The notes below the pieces were generated by a model that was not told the DNA's origin, made no database searches, and worked only from the letters and a program-made list of their open reading frames with translations. From positions 24,412,477 through 24,476,476 of the forward strand of contig OU964918.1 of the NCBI GenBank assembly GCA_918807975.1: 64,000 nt of DNA. The letters run 5' to 3'. Origin of the DNA: Aplidium turbinatum (Eukaryota; Chordata; Ascidiacea; Aplousobranchia; Polyclinidae). Shown here in pieces: positions 23,261 to 33,121 of the stretch. Position 1 is the stretch's first letter. Each line of letters opens with the position of its first letter. The translations under genes and the position numbers were made by a program.

Positions 23261-24432
23261 TAGCGGGGAAGCGATGGCAGTAGCAAAAACGGGGCACTGA
23301 CGAGCGGAGTTTGCTGAGCGCCCAGTGAGGTTGTTGACGATGTTCCATGCTTTGCGGCTTGAGTGTAAGAAGTCGATGGTTTGGACAGCTTCGTTCCATC
23401 GCTCAAGCTTCTTTGTGTCCAGCCGCTCAAGTAGTCTGGTGGCGGCGGTGTTAGAAGCAGCTGGGTGTTAGAAGTAGGAGCGATAGAGAGCTTCACACTC
23501 AGAGTCCCAGCATGGTGTATAGCTGGTTCGATGGCCACGTGGTATTGTGGCCTTTGCCGCAGTTATTATGGCATTGCAGAAACCTGGTATGCTTCGTCTG
23601 CGTTGCATGTTTCAGGTGATGGTAACTTTGCAGCAGACTCATTGGTCAGGAGGCTGTATTGATTCCAATCGGCTTTTTTGAAGTTCCATCGCTTCACCGG
23701 TGAACTCGGGACAGGAGCCACAAGTTTTGGAGCGATGATGAGGAACGACCGGTGTTGGGATTGCGGGAACTTCTCAAGCACACGTCTGTCTGGAAGAGAG
23801 CTGTCGACACTCGCAAAGGCCAAGTCAGGGTATGTCCCTGTTCCCCAGCAGCCGGAGTGGAAACTGGCTGGTTCCTTTGGGTTGAATAGGAAGGCAAGAT
23901 GGTTTGTAGAGGCCCAGTCAGCCAGCAATTCTCCGTCGCTGCTTGTGTTGTTGTAGCCCCAGTTGATGTACTGGCAATTAAAATCGCCAGCGTAGAGACT
24001 GGGGGAGGGGAACGTTGGAAGGGATGGTGGCAACATTCGCGAGAGTGGGGGCTTGTAGATGTTGACGATGTTGTAGTCTGAGATACAAATGCACACCCAC
24101 TCAATCTCAGCATCAATTGGAGATTGGTCGACAAAGGTCCACTTCAGGCTCTCATGCACAAACGTGGCAATGCCGTGCTTCCCGCTTAAGGTAGACCCGG
24201 CTAGCGTGTAGTTGGGAATAGCTAGCCTATCTGCAGAAGTGCAGTGGGTCTCCTGGAGGAGGATGACGAGTGCCCGGTTGGTATGGGCTAGCTGCTCCAC
24301 AACTTTGGTCTTGCTTGTTGTGTAGCCTTCTATGTTGAGCTGCAGAATGGTGGGGTGTCTGAACTTATCAATTGCCCCTTGCAGCTGTGCCGTCCGGGTG
24401 GAGGCTCTTTGTTGACAAATTTCGTTTCTCAT
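23261..24432 (-). pseudogene. LINE ORF2 APE-type endonuclease domain
   Basis: A 288-codon minus-strand frame (24432-23566) reads an APE-like endonuclease: LQLNIEGYTTSKTKVVEQL at the start, LVILLQETHC (the catalytic Glu motif), YAGDFNCQYINWGYN (Asp/Asn motif) and FPQSQHRSFLI (the SxH-like motif). The linker to the reverse transcriptase (23538-23261) is in a shifted frame. Upstream of 24432 a short stretch to about 24480 may be the end of ORF1 or leader sequence. Confidence 0.8.
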
Positions 24433-24719
24433 CTGGTGGAAGGCAGATGGTACTCACAGGATGGGGCACGAGGAACCATTTGTGGTCTATGCCAATTGGG
24501 GGTTATTTGAAAATTTACTGAAAATATAAACTTTTTTTGTTCCCTCAAGGTACCTCAGTAGATGCATCAAAAACACATATTTTCCAAGGTTAAAACTTGT
24601 AAAAACTTTTTTTCATGAAATTTCAAGGTGTCCACTACAAAGTAAAACCTTTCAGTGTTCAATTTTTTTATTTTTTACCACTGGAGTACATTTAACGTGG
24701 AATTGCCCTAAAGCACAAA

Positions 24720-24966
24720 TTAGCTCCTAACCCTTTTACATTGACAATCTTCCAAAACTGAAGAAACATTTTATGAACTTATTTTTGTGTTTTGTCAACC
24801 AAGGTTTGTTTGAAATTGTTTCAAAATGTTTGAAAAAATACCTATTGACTTGGTTTCGATCACAGATTGTATCACCAATATGTGAACAGCACTGCTCAAG
24901 TTTACCGATAATAATGATGATTTGATCACATTGAAAGTCTGCTGTTAAATGATGAACTGGTACCAT
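24720..24966 (-). pseudogene. P-element-like transposase, N-terminal side of the split
   Basis: A minus-strand frame of 76 codons reads HLTADFQCDQIIIIIGKLEQ, then ICDRNQVNRYFFKHFE and KPWLTKHKNKF. The order LTAxFQCDQ, ICDxNxVNxxFF, PWLT matches the RNase-H-like core of P-element-type transposases, where the motif is followed by a DYVHLLKNIRNNW-like segment that is missing here. With 13990-14565 it forms one gene broken by the 10 kb insertion, with some protein lost between the parts. Confidence 0.5.
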
Positions 24967-25654
24967 TTTTGAAAAGAATTTGGGACCGCCAAAAAATACT
25001 TAACCATAACTGCTAGAACAGTGGTTGCTAATTGTTTAGAATTATATTGAGCTGTCCAAAAAATCTTTCTTCCGTGGTAAGACTTACTAGGCTTGACATA
25101 TGCCTATATTTTGTTTATCAAAAAAAATACCGTACGTTTTTCTGGCGACTCTACAATGTATCTGAAATACTTTTTAACTAAATTAAAACCTTGCATATTA
25201 TTAACTTTGATGCAATTCTAGGAAGAGCGCTCTCTCTGTCTTCACTATCCTTGGGTAAGTGATACATCAAAATTTGTTTATTTCCATCGTAACCAGATCT
25301 GCATCCAGTAACACAACACTTTTTGCCCATTATCACTTATCACATTAGGGCTAGCGGTGTCTCTTAACTACGAAACATATTATGTTACTTTCAAAAGCAC
25401 ACAATTTAGACTAATCAGCTTGGATTCAATTTTAACTCATGTACTAAACATATCTAACACACTAGCCTGCTGGCTGGTGGCCTCTGCAGCTTTACTGCTA
25501 GGATAATCTAGTTTCACACATAAAAACCTCAATTCTCTGAAAAAATTGCAGTGCCTAGTTTAAATTTATTGTTATTAAGCATATTTAGCTTCCTGAATAA
25601 CAATGCACTTGCAAAAATCAAAAGCACTTTGTGTGAAAGCTAAAAACCTCGCTT
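24967..25654. other. Intronic stretch without a recognised gene
   Basis: AT-rich, short frames only, no inverted-repeat element recognised. Nothing else seen. Confidence 0.5.
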
Positions 25655-25712
25655 CCGCCTCCAGTTTTTGACTGGAGGCGCACGCCGCACGGTGTCTAAA
25701 CCTGTTATAGAG
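25655..25712. repeat. Hairpin repeat near the donor end of the 19 kb intron
   Basis: The stem-loop cctccagtttttgactggagg (25658-25678) followed by ggtgtctaaacctgttatag is the reverse complement of the repeat at 7104-7155. It lies 58 to 115 bases past the exon donor at 25769-25770. Confidence 0.6.
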
Positions 25713-25730
25713 GATGCATTTACTTGATTA

Positions 25731-25934
<204 letters not shown>

Positions 25935-25970
25935 TTAATTTTTGTCTGGTACAGTTGACAACTACTGGTA

Positions 25971-26252
25971 CAGTGCTTCCTCGATTATCCGATCTAGTTA
26001 GGACAAAGGTTTTAGAAGTAAAAAAAAAAAAACGATAATTGTATTGTTATATTTAAGTCAAGAAAACGAAAAAAATAACACATATAATGGTACTACAGAC
26101 AAAATCGGTTAAGCACATACTGTTCAAATGTATCACTTGTTTGTTTGAATCAAAATGTGAAATTCCAAACCAAATCCAATCTGATGTTAAGTAAAACCAC
26201 CAATTAAGTGTATCTCACTTAACAGAATAAGTCGGATAATAGTATCAGGATT
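25971..26252. mobile_element. pogo/Tigger-like MITE (degenerate)
   Basis: The left end is TA then CAGTGCTTCCTCGATTATCC. The right end carries a decayed inverse (tcggataatag) near 26232-26242. CAGTG termini after TA suit pogo/Tigger elements. It has no coding capacity and the right boundary is approximate. Confidence 0.5.
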
Positions 26253-26432
26253 TGCTTCTTGTTTGCCTACTTCATTCAATTAATAGTATTATTCTACCAA
26301 AAAGCGAGTGTAGTGAAGGCTAGAAGGGCTAAACACTCAGGTAAACTTTAAATATTCAGAGAGTGTCTGCCAAAAATATTATATTTCACTACAGAAACAT
26401 TATTTTTCAAAAAGCTTTCATTAACTTATTTA

Positions 26433-26910
26433 CACAGAATGCGGACAAAGTCCTTGGACTGCTTTAAAGTGTAATATATCTGTAAATAGTCTACTTCTGA
26501 AACGCTCAAGTCTACTTCTGAAACTCCCTACCGCTTTACGTAGGGTTTCTTGGAGTATTTTGCCCCATGCTTTTTTGAGAGAGCACTTCAATGCCTCAAC
26601 TGAGTCATAGGATGTGAAGCACAGGCATCTGCCTCCAAAATTGACCAAACACAAAAGTCCATTTGATTCAGGTCTGGTGATAAAGGCAGCCAAACTTCCT
26701 TGCTCCAGAAATGAGGAAAATGGTTCTGGCACCATTCCTGGTTTTCTTGGACATGTGGGATGGTGCACTCTGCACTAGCCTCTGCAAGGGCAGGAGTCAA
26801 ACTTATCTCAATGTACAAATTGGTGGTAATTTTAGTGCCTTTTGAAACAAAAATGAGGGGAGACCTCTAGGTTTTGGAGACAGCGGCCCAGGCCCACAGA
26901 AGACAGTTCA
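26433..26910 (-). pseudogene. mariner-type (DD37D) transposase fragment
   Basis: The reverse complement of 26433-26910 matches the 3' half of the plus-strand mariner at 27065-28326. It includes the terminus ending in gtccttggactgcttta, a decayed catalytic segment SPDLNQMDFCVWSILEADA, and KEVWLPLSPD. The 5' half is missing and only about 155 bases separate it from the second copy, giving a tail-out inverted pair. Frames shift repeatedly. Confidence 0.7.
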
Positions 26911-27064
26911 ATTTGCACTAAAAGCATTTATTTAAAAAAGAAGCAGGTTCAAAAATGTGCACATAATTTCTGCAGATTGCAAAAAAAAATGTGAAATTTC
27001 AAATTCCTTTCAAGATTCTTTTTGGAAATTTTTGTGAAAAATAAGATGGCCATACACCGCCCAC

Positions 27065-28326
27065 CGGGTGCGAATAAAGTCCTTGGACTTAAATTAAATT
27101 TTAATTTACTATGTCCTTAAATAGATTTAGTAAGTGTTTGATAGTGCATATTTATTGTATCAAACCTTCTATCATAATTTAGCTTTATTTTCAAGTATGA
27201 GTGATAAACGTGCAGCTATCATTGAGCTTCATCGAGCAGGCAAGGCCAATTCAGAGATAATAAAGGTTCTTGAAGCACCGAAATCAACAGTTTATCACAC
27301 TGTTAGCAGGTTTAAAGAACTGAACAGTGCCGAAGATTGCCCTCGAAGTGGGAGACCACAAACTTCTCATTCCCCAAAGGTCATTAATGCGGTTCGAGCT
27401 AGAATCTGCTGCAATCCAAAGAGATCCATGAGGAAAATGGCTCGTGAAATGGATGTGAATGAAAAGACGATTAGGAAGATTGTTCAAACGATCTGAAGTT
27501 GTCCCCCCCATCAAAACGCAAACTTGCCAACACCTCACAGACTTCCATAAAAGAGACTCGCTCGAGCTAAAATTCATCTGAACAAAATGAAGTCAGGTAC
27601 GGCACGGGAAAAACCATTTTCTCAGATGAAAACTTGTTCAATGTTGAAGCAGTGTGTAACCGACAAAATGATCGTATCCTTGCTAAGTCTTCTGCAGACA
27701 TTCCTGCCTCCATGAAAAAAGTCTTCAGGCGCCAGAAACCGTTGTCTGTCATGGTGTGGGCCGCTGTCTCCAAAACCTGGAAGTCTCCTCTCATTTTTGT
27801 TCCACAAGGCGCTAAAGTTAACACCAATTCGTACATGGAGACAATTTTGACTCCTGCCCTTGCAGAGGCTAAGAAACACTTCAAAAGGAAGCCATTCACA
27901 TTCCAACAAGATGGTGCACCATCACACATGTCCAAGAAAACCAGGAATGGTGCCAGAAACATTTTCCTCATTTCTGGAGCAAGGAAGTTTGGCCGCCTTC
28001 ATCACCAGACCTGAATCCAATGGACTTTTGTGTTTGGTCAATTTTGGAGGCGGATGCCTGTGCTGCATCCCATGACTCAGTTGAGGCGTTGAAGTGCTCT
28101 ATCAAAAAAGCATGGGGCAAAATACTCCAAGAAACCCTACGTAAAGCGGTAGGGAGTTTCAGAAGTAGACTTGAGCGTGTTATTCAAGCCAGAGGGGACA
28201 TATTGAATAAAACTTTGTACGATTGATAGTTACTGTCTTGGCAATACACCGTTAAAATATTTTGCGATTTTATTCAATATTTACAGATTACACTTTAAAG
28301 CAGTCCAAGGATTTTGTCTGTACCCT
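27065..28326 (+). mobile_element. mariner/Tc1 superfamily element, DD37D type
   Basis: The right end is cagtccaaggattttgtct then taccctg followed by TA; the left end has the inverse aaagtccttggactt, with a less clear tip. It encodes one transposase in pieces (27197-28190): an N-terminal paired-type HTH pair (MSDKRAAIIELHRAGKANSE, then KRSMRKMAREMDVNEKTIRK), and a catalytic core with SDENLFNVE, FQQDGAPSHMSKKT and LNPMDFCVW. The second and third acidic residues are 37 residues apart (DD37D), as in the maT-like mariner group. At least three frame changes, so inactive. Confidence 0.8.
27197..28190 (+). pseudogene. DD37D mariner transposase
   Basis: The open part 27197-27496 covers the DNA-binding HTH domain. 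After a break at 27496 the catalytic domain reads from about 27600 (TIFSDENLFNVEAV) to 27970 in one frame. The third catalytic Asp (SPDLNPMDFCVW) then appears in another frame from 28010, and the C-terminus ends near 28190. The spacing QDGAPSH to MDF gives DD37D. The related minus-strand fragment at 26433-26910 shows the same frame order near its end. Confidence 0.75.
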
Positions 28327-28360
28327 GTATTATACAGGTTAGTGTGGGGGGTGTTCAGAG

Positions 28361-29008
28361 CGGAATGGCCCGTTTCGGCGAGTCCAATTTGGCTAGTCCG
28401 ATTCGGCAAGTGCCCTATTCGGCCAGTTCCCTATTCGGCAATTTTTTTAATTTTTTTTTTAATTATTGGGTATCGTAGCCTAATTATCATTGCCGTTTTA
28501 GGGTAAGGGGTTAGAGGTTAGGGTTGGAGTTAGGGGGTTTAGAGTTGGAGTTAGGGGGTTAAGAGTTAGGGGATTAAGGGTTAGGGGATTAAGGGTTAGG
28601 GGGTTAAGGGTTAGGGGGTTAAGGGTTAGGGGGTTAAGGGTTAGGGGGTTAAGGGTTAGGGTGGTAAAGGGTTAGGGGGTTAAGGGGTTTAAGGGTTTGG
28701 GGGTTAAGGGTTTGGGGGTTAAGGGTTTGAGGGTTAAGGGTTTGGGGGTTAAGGGTTTGAGGGTTTAGGGTTTGGGGGTTAAGGGTTAGAGGGTTAGGGG
28801 TTAAGGATTAGGGGATTAAGAGTTAGGGGGTTATTTGAACGTTTAGCGACGTTAAAACGATGTAAAAGCAGCAATGATAATTAGGCTATGGTACCCAATA
28901 ATTTTAAAAACAATTTTTAAAAAATCGCCTAATAGGGAACTCGCCGAAAAGGGCTCTCGCCGAATAGGGCACTTGCCGAATCGGACTCGCCGAATAGTAG
29001 CAGACCCT
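28361..29008. mobile_element. Fold-back element 1 (TTCGGCGAGTCC repeats, telomere-like core)
   Basis: Identical 8 bp TSDs gttcagag flank it (28353-28360, 29009-29016). The left arm holds five units of 14-16 bp built on TTCGGCGAGTCC, TTCGGCAAGTGCC or TTCGGCCAGTTCC. The right arm holds the inverse set. Inside the arms is a unique inverted inner segment (ttattgggtatcgtagcc and cctaattatcattgc), then a (TTAGGG)-like core. The outer ends CGGAATGGCCCGTTTCGG and AGGGTCTGCTACT (right, inverted) resemble those of the element at 44031-44857. No coding capacity. Confidence 0.8.
28500..28834 (+). repeat. TTAGGG-like minisatellite inside fold-back element 1
   Basis: About 330 bases of degenerate ggttagggggttaaggg units on the plus strand. 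The array lies exactly between the inner arms of the fold-back element and is flanked outside by its TSDs, so it belongs to the element and is not a chromosome end. Confidence 0.85.
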
Positions 29009-29016
29009 GTTCAGAG

Positions 29017-29997
29017 ACGGAAGCAAATTTACAAATGTCTGAATATTGCAAGCTGGTGTAAATTTGTTACCAAGAGAGGTAGGCGAGTAGTTCGCTTTTT
29101 TAGATTTGGCGTAGAACACCTGGCTTCACATCTATGGTCGTTTAAGCCTGATGGAGTTAGTTAGTTTGATAGAGTTTTAGTCACGCAGAGCGAATCAAGA
29201 TATTTGAAGACTTTGTCAGTGTTGTTTTCATGTTCTGCTGTGTTGTTGATTTTAATTTGTTTAATAAATTTCGTACGTTGACTGTTGCTTTGTGTGATGG
29301 CATTGATGACTAGTGTCATCACTACTATTGTGTTCTCAAGTCTTTAAAATGTTTGGATTGATATTTCTTCACTAAATAAATAATTAGGAAAATTGCGGAT
29401 CCCATGGTAATTTATATTGTTCTATAGACCAACATCGTTTTCGGGATCCATTACGCCAAGGTTTTGTGGCTTTTTTCAAATGAAACTATCTGAAAACAAT
29501 CAGTAGCTATGCAGGAGCTAACCATGTCATATGTAAGTAAACTTATTCATAAATGCGTAATTGAAAGATTTGTAGTATCCACAAATTTCACCAACTCATT
29601 ATGGATTTTTCCGTAAACCATGAAATCCTTGCTCTCAATCACGATTTTTGTCGGTATGTTTAAAGTTGTTGGAGTTTTCAGTTGAAATGAACTTTTTATA
29701 AAGTAGACGCAAGTAGCTAGAAGTGATTACCACTAAAAAATATATATACTCAGAATTAAAGAGTAGGTGAAGAAAAATATTTCCTGTTTATGAAAAAAAA
29801 TTTGTGGTTAAGGAAATCACAGTTTGTGTCTTTGAATTGGGATGCCTCTTTGGATAAGTTGATATCCTTGATGAGATCACTCAGCTCCTCCTGTTTGAAT
29901 GTCTCTGGAATAGCTGAACTACTTTCAAATACACTTCCACCGCTGTCACTTGCAGAGCTTTCTATCTCTTCATGAATCTTATCATATTCCATGGCTT
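29017..29997. other. Intronic stretch without a recognised gene
   Basis: Includes a tgtgttgttga-rich stretch near 29240 and short frames without motifs. Nothing else seen. Confidence 0.5.
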
Positions 29998-30002
29998 TAT
30001 CA

Positions 30003-31348
30003 CAGGCCTCGAAACTGAAGGCGGCCATGGCCGCAAGTAATCTACAAAAACCGACATTTTGTCCGCCGGGTCTCGTCCTTCCGTCGGCCACATTTTTTCG
30101 CCATGAAGTTCCGAGAAAATTTTACGCAAGCGGCCTTGTGAATAAAGTACTTTGCCACTTATAATCACAAAGGATTAGAAAGCATTCAAAGCACCCAGTA
30201 AATCACAATACACACTGTCTATGCTTGAATTGTTAACATTATTGATTGACCAAACTGCTGATATCTGACATAAGCAGGATGCAAGTGACATCACAATACA
30301 CTTTATTGATGCAGTCTTCGAAGTTAGGGTCGGCAATTGCCGACGCAAATGCATGAATGGCGCATTAGCGTCAGCAATAAAAATGACGAGGCCACACGAG
30401 CGCTTGTAACGTTAAGGTTAGACATTTCTCCCAGTCGTTATGGCACAGCCATAGATTTGTTCCTTAGTCAACACCTTGATGGTGCTCTACGAAAAAGAAA
30501 AAAGCGTGTGGATTGGTATCAAAGCACAAAAGCCGCAAAGCGTGGACGCTTCATTGCGAAGACAGTGTAGATTTACAGCCAAGCGATGAGCCTCTTGATG
30601 TGTCTGATTCGGTCTGATTCCAATGATGACACAACAACCTCGTGCTCCGATACAGCATCTTATGATTCCGATTCTGACAGCTAGTTCTTTATCAAACAGA
30701 CTTTGTGTTGTTTGCAGTATCCCAGTTGTGCCGAAATTATGTTAGTGTATACGTAAATCGAGGCAATCTTCTCGCAGGGAGCTATTAATTTGTTACAGAG
30801 CAATTAATGTTATTTTATAATTCAACATTATTAGATGTCGAAGTAATGTGAAACAAACGTAAATTTCTTATTGGACATTGTTGCTACGCAATATAACCGG
30901 CCTGGAAAATTAAATCGATTTGTGCTGACTCGAACGTTGAATCAACCCAAAATTAACTTACTTTTCTCCCTGTGAGTTATTTAACAGCGTGCGACGTGCA
31001 TATCTTGTTGCTCGCTTTACTGCTAGGTACTTTTGGTATTATTACATCACAACAAATCAAACAGTGCGGTTGTGATAAACTACTCTAATATATTTTTCGC
31101 TTCTCGTTTTACATGCTTTGGTACAATTGTTTCGTGATAAACGTTTACAGCAATTGCCGAGACAATTTTAACTTTTGTCATTTGGCCTCGGCAACGTTTC
31201 TGCCGAAGTAAAAATGTTCTAATTTTGAAGACTGTATGTTGATACGTGTTGAAGTACCGATGGCCGCCATGTGCTTGTGATTGGCCGCCGAACAACTTAC
31301 TTCAGTCGGACACGATTGGCCGCCGAAAAAAAGTTGTTTCAAGGCCTG
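30003..31348. mobile_element. CAGGCCTCGAAA-family element with nested relative
   Basis: The ends CAGGCCTCGAAACTGAAGG and TTGTTTCAAGGCCTG have identical 5 bp flanks tatca (29998-30002, 31349-31353), the same TSD length as the copy at 17085. The ggcggccatggccgc words near the ends mirror the tgtccgccgtc words of the other subfamily. A related element (30312-31234) sits inside. Confidence 0.75.
30312..31234. mobile_element. CAGTCTTCGAAG-ended element
   Basis: The ends CAGTCTTCGAAGTTAGGG and its inverse ending gaagactg enclose gtcggcaattgccgac and tttgcctcggcaa-type words also present in the element at 59725-60633. No clear TSD on this copy (tgatg against tatgt). Non-autonomous. Confidence 0.5.
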
Positions 31349-31353
31349 TATCA

Positions 31354-31986
31354 GGTAAAACATTAAATTCAGGCACATGCACTTCCTCACAGTGAGGCAC
31401 AGGTAGCCGAGCAGATTCTAAATCTGGGTAATTCCAAGTGCTTTTCTTACATTAAACCCCTGTAGGTCTGCCAAACAGAAGTATCAGTCATTGAAATAGC
31501 TTTTTGGTTCTCTCCGAACCATTGGAACACCAAATTTAAGATTTTTAAGTGTACCTTTAGTCCACTTTCTCAGGCTGTCTACACATGCTTTGCAGACAGT
31601 ATGAGGTGCCCATGGCTTATCTTGGTGACCAAGTTTCACTTCAAAATATGCAAGATAGGCCTACCTTTCTCACAAAATCAGTAATCGTTTTCATTTGGTT
31701 TTTAAATGTGTATTCCCCACAGATGTAACAAAACTTGTCAGGACTATTGCGACAGCTTCTTCATGATGAACTCATAACTCTTTAATACAACTAAACCAAA
31801 ATCTAAAATGTAGATCTTTTATTCAAAGTACATTTAAGCCTGTGATTAAGAATAAACATATACTGAACCACAACTGAACCACTGATAAAAAACTTTTTAT
31901 CTTAAAATAGCTTTCAAAAAAACGGCTAAAGATTACGAAATCAGTTGAGAACATCACTTCTTAGAAACATCACAATGGGTTACACC
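31354..31986. other. Intronic stretch without a recognised gene
   Basis: Short frames only. Nothing recognised. Confidence 0.5.
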
Positions 31987-32383
31987 ATGGGGTGCAGGGG
32001 CGCAACTAGGGGGGCTGTTTAGTCGGCATGACAGCCCCCTTTAAGATTTGCAACTTCAAGAAGAGGGACGACTAACTAAACTGAAACTTACGTACTACTT
32101 AACGTGTGTCAGTTCAAGCTACGTTCTATCTGGGGGGTTTTTCGTTGAGACTTTTCGGTCATTTGTCCGAAATGACTTGAAAAAATTCGGTCATTTTTTA
32201 TCTATTTCGGTCATTTTTTCTGATGAATATATTTCCTATCAAGTAGCTGATACAAAAAAAATGCACTTCCTGACTAGCTACAACATTAAGTTTCGCTGAG
32301 AAACGTTGTCGAGTTTTATCTGAGAAAAGTTAGAACAGACAAACGTTTCTTCAACGTTCATCAGCGAAACTCAACCTTGCAAC

Positions 32384-33121
32384 ACCCGGCCGCAGACATC
32401 TTTTATTGCACACTAACGCACGTTTAAAAATAATGCAAAACAAAAATACAACACAACGGAAAGGAATAAAAACAAGTAAGAATGACCAAATAAAAACACG
32501 CTAGGCCTACGCTCTAATGGTTCGCAATTACAAAGTGAATTAACTCCTCAACAATTTCACCGCTCACGTTGTAGCGTGCTGGCTTCGCGTTACTGTGCCA
32601 GTGCGCGTATGCCACGTCATAATTGAATGTTTTGTATGATGCAGCAATGCAGCATTTAACCTCAAACACATAAGTTTACTGGTATCTGCAGTTGAACAAC
32701 GCAAGCGATTTCTTGTTGGAGTTCGCAACCGAGAAAGCAAACTGAATTCACGTTGTACAGTTGCGTTCTCTGCATTAAAAGTCAGCAAAGCATTAGCAAT
32801 GGCTGCCAAACTTGGCCAATCTATGCCACGCTTCGTAGCTATTGTTAAAACTTTCCGCCAATTGTCACCTGGTTCGCAATCAATAATTTTAACCATTCAA
32901 GCATAGACAGTGTGTATTGTGATTTATCGGGTGCTTTGACTGCATTCTAATCCTTTGTGATTATAAGTGGCAAAGTACTTTATTCACAAGACCGCTTGCG
33001 TAAAATTTTTCATGGCGAACAAATGCGACCGACGGAAGTGCGAGACCTAGCGGACAAATGTCGGTTTTTGTAGGTTAATCGCGGCCATGTTTGCGATGGC
33101 CGCCTTCAGTGTCGAGGCCTG
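32384..33121 (-). mobile_element. CAGGCCTCGA-family fragment carrying a hAT C-terminal domain
   Basis: Bases 32900-33121 are the inverse of 30003-30240, the end of the CAGGCCTCGAAA family, finishing tcgaggcctg. The other side starts near 32384 with a decayed inverse of the family's second end. It differs from the other copies by carrying coding sequence, which suggests that this family was moved by a hAT-type transposase. Confidence 0.55.
32564..32896 (-). pseudogene. hAT transposase C-terminal (dimerisation) domain
   Basis: A 110-codon minus-strand frame reads DWPSLAAIANALLTFNAENA, then TVQREFSLLSRLRTPTRNRL and DTSKLMCLRLN. The layout P-L-A-x-x-A-L, N-A-x-V-Q-R-x-F-S, R-x-x-x-R-N-R-L, L-x-x-L-x-R-L-N is the hAT C-terminal dimerisation domain. 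The catalytic core is absent. Its place inside the CAGGCCT-family fragment is the best clue to that family's mover. Confidence 0.7.

Larger units (their letters stand above)
18688..24480 (-). mobile_element. I/Nimb-like LINE, nearly full ORF2, interrupted by a DNA transposon
   Basis: The minus-strand LINE runs from the endonuclease (24432) through the reverse transcriptase (23260-22121) to a Cys-containing C-terminus (near 18770) and ends in a (GAC)n tail (18712-18688). The middle is occupied by a DNA transposon (19496-22120) with 8 bp TSDs, and coding similarity continues across it. Residues are well preserved, so this is a fairly young copy, but several frame changes make it inactive. The clade assignment comes from similarity to I/Nimb/Jockey-type proteins in fish and invertebrates and is tentative. 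The 5' limit is not exact. Confidence 0.8.
14567..24710. mobile_element. About 10 kb inserted segment with AGGGCAATTCC ends
   Basis: The left end AGGGCAATTCCA (14567) and right end GGAATTGCCCT (about 24709) are inverse copies, and both flanks read parts of one P-like transposase on the minus strand. No matching TSD is visible (atccttaa against aagcacaa), so the boundary is inferred. Its own sequence includes a set of GTGACTAACGGGACAT repeats in one orientation. The remainder is later insertions: a hAT, a CAGGCCT element, and a LINE holding another transposon. Confidence 0.5.

Noticed and set aside
14559-24718. 8 bp TSD for the AGGGCAATTCC-ended insertion
   Set aside because: The flanks atccttaa and aagcacaa do not match in any alignment tried, so no TSD is claimed.
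28500-28834. TTAGGG-like array as an interstitial telomere or chromosome fusion site
   Set aside because: It lies exactly between the inner arms of a fold-back element with perfect 8 bp TSDs, so it moved in with that element.
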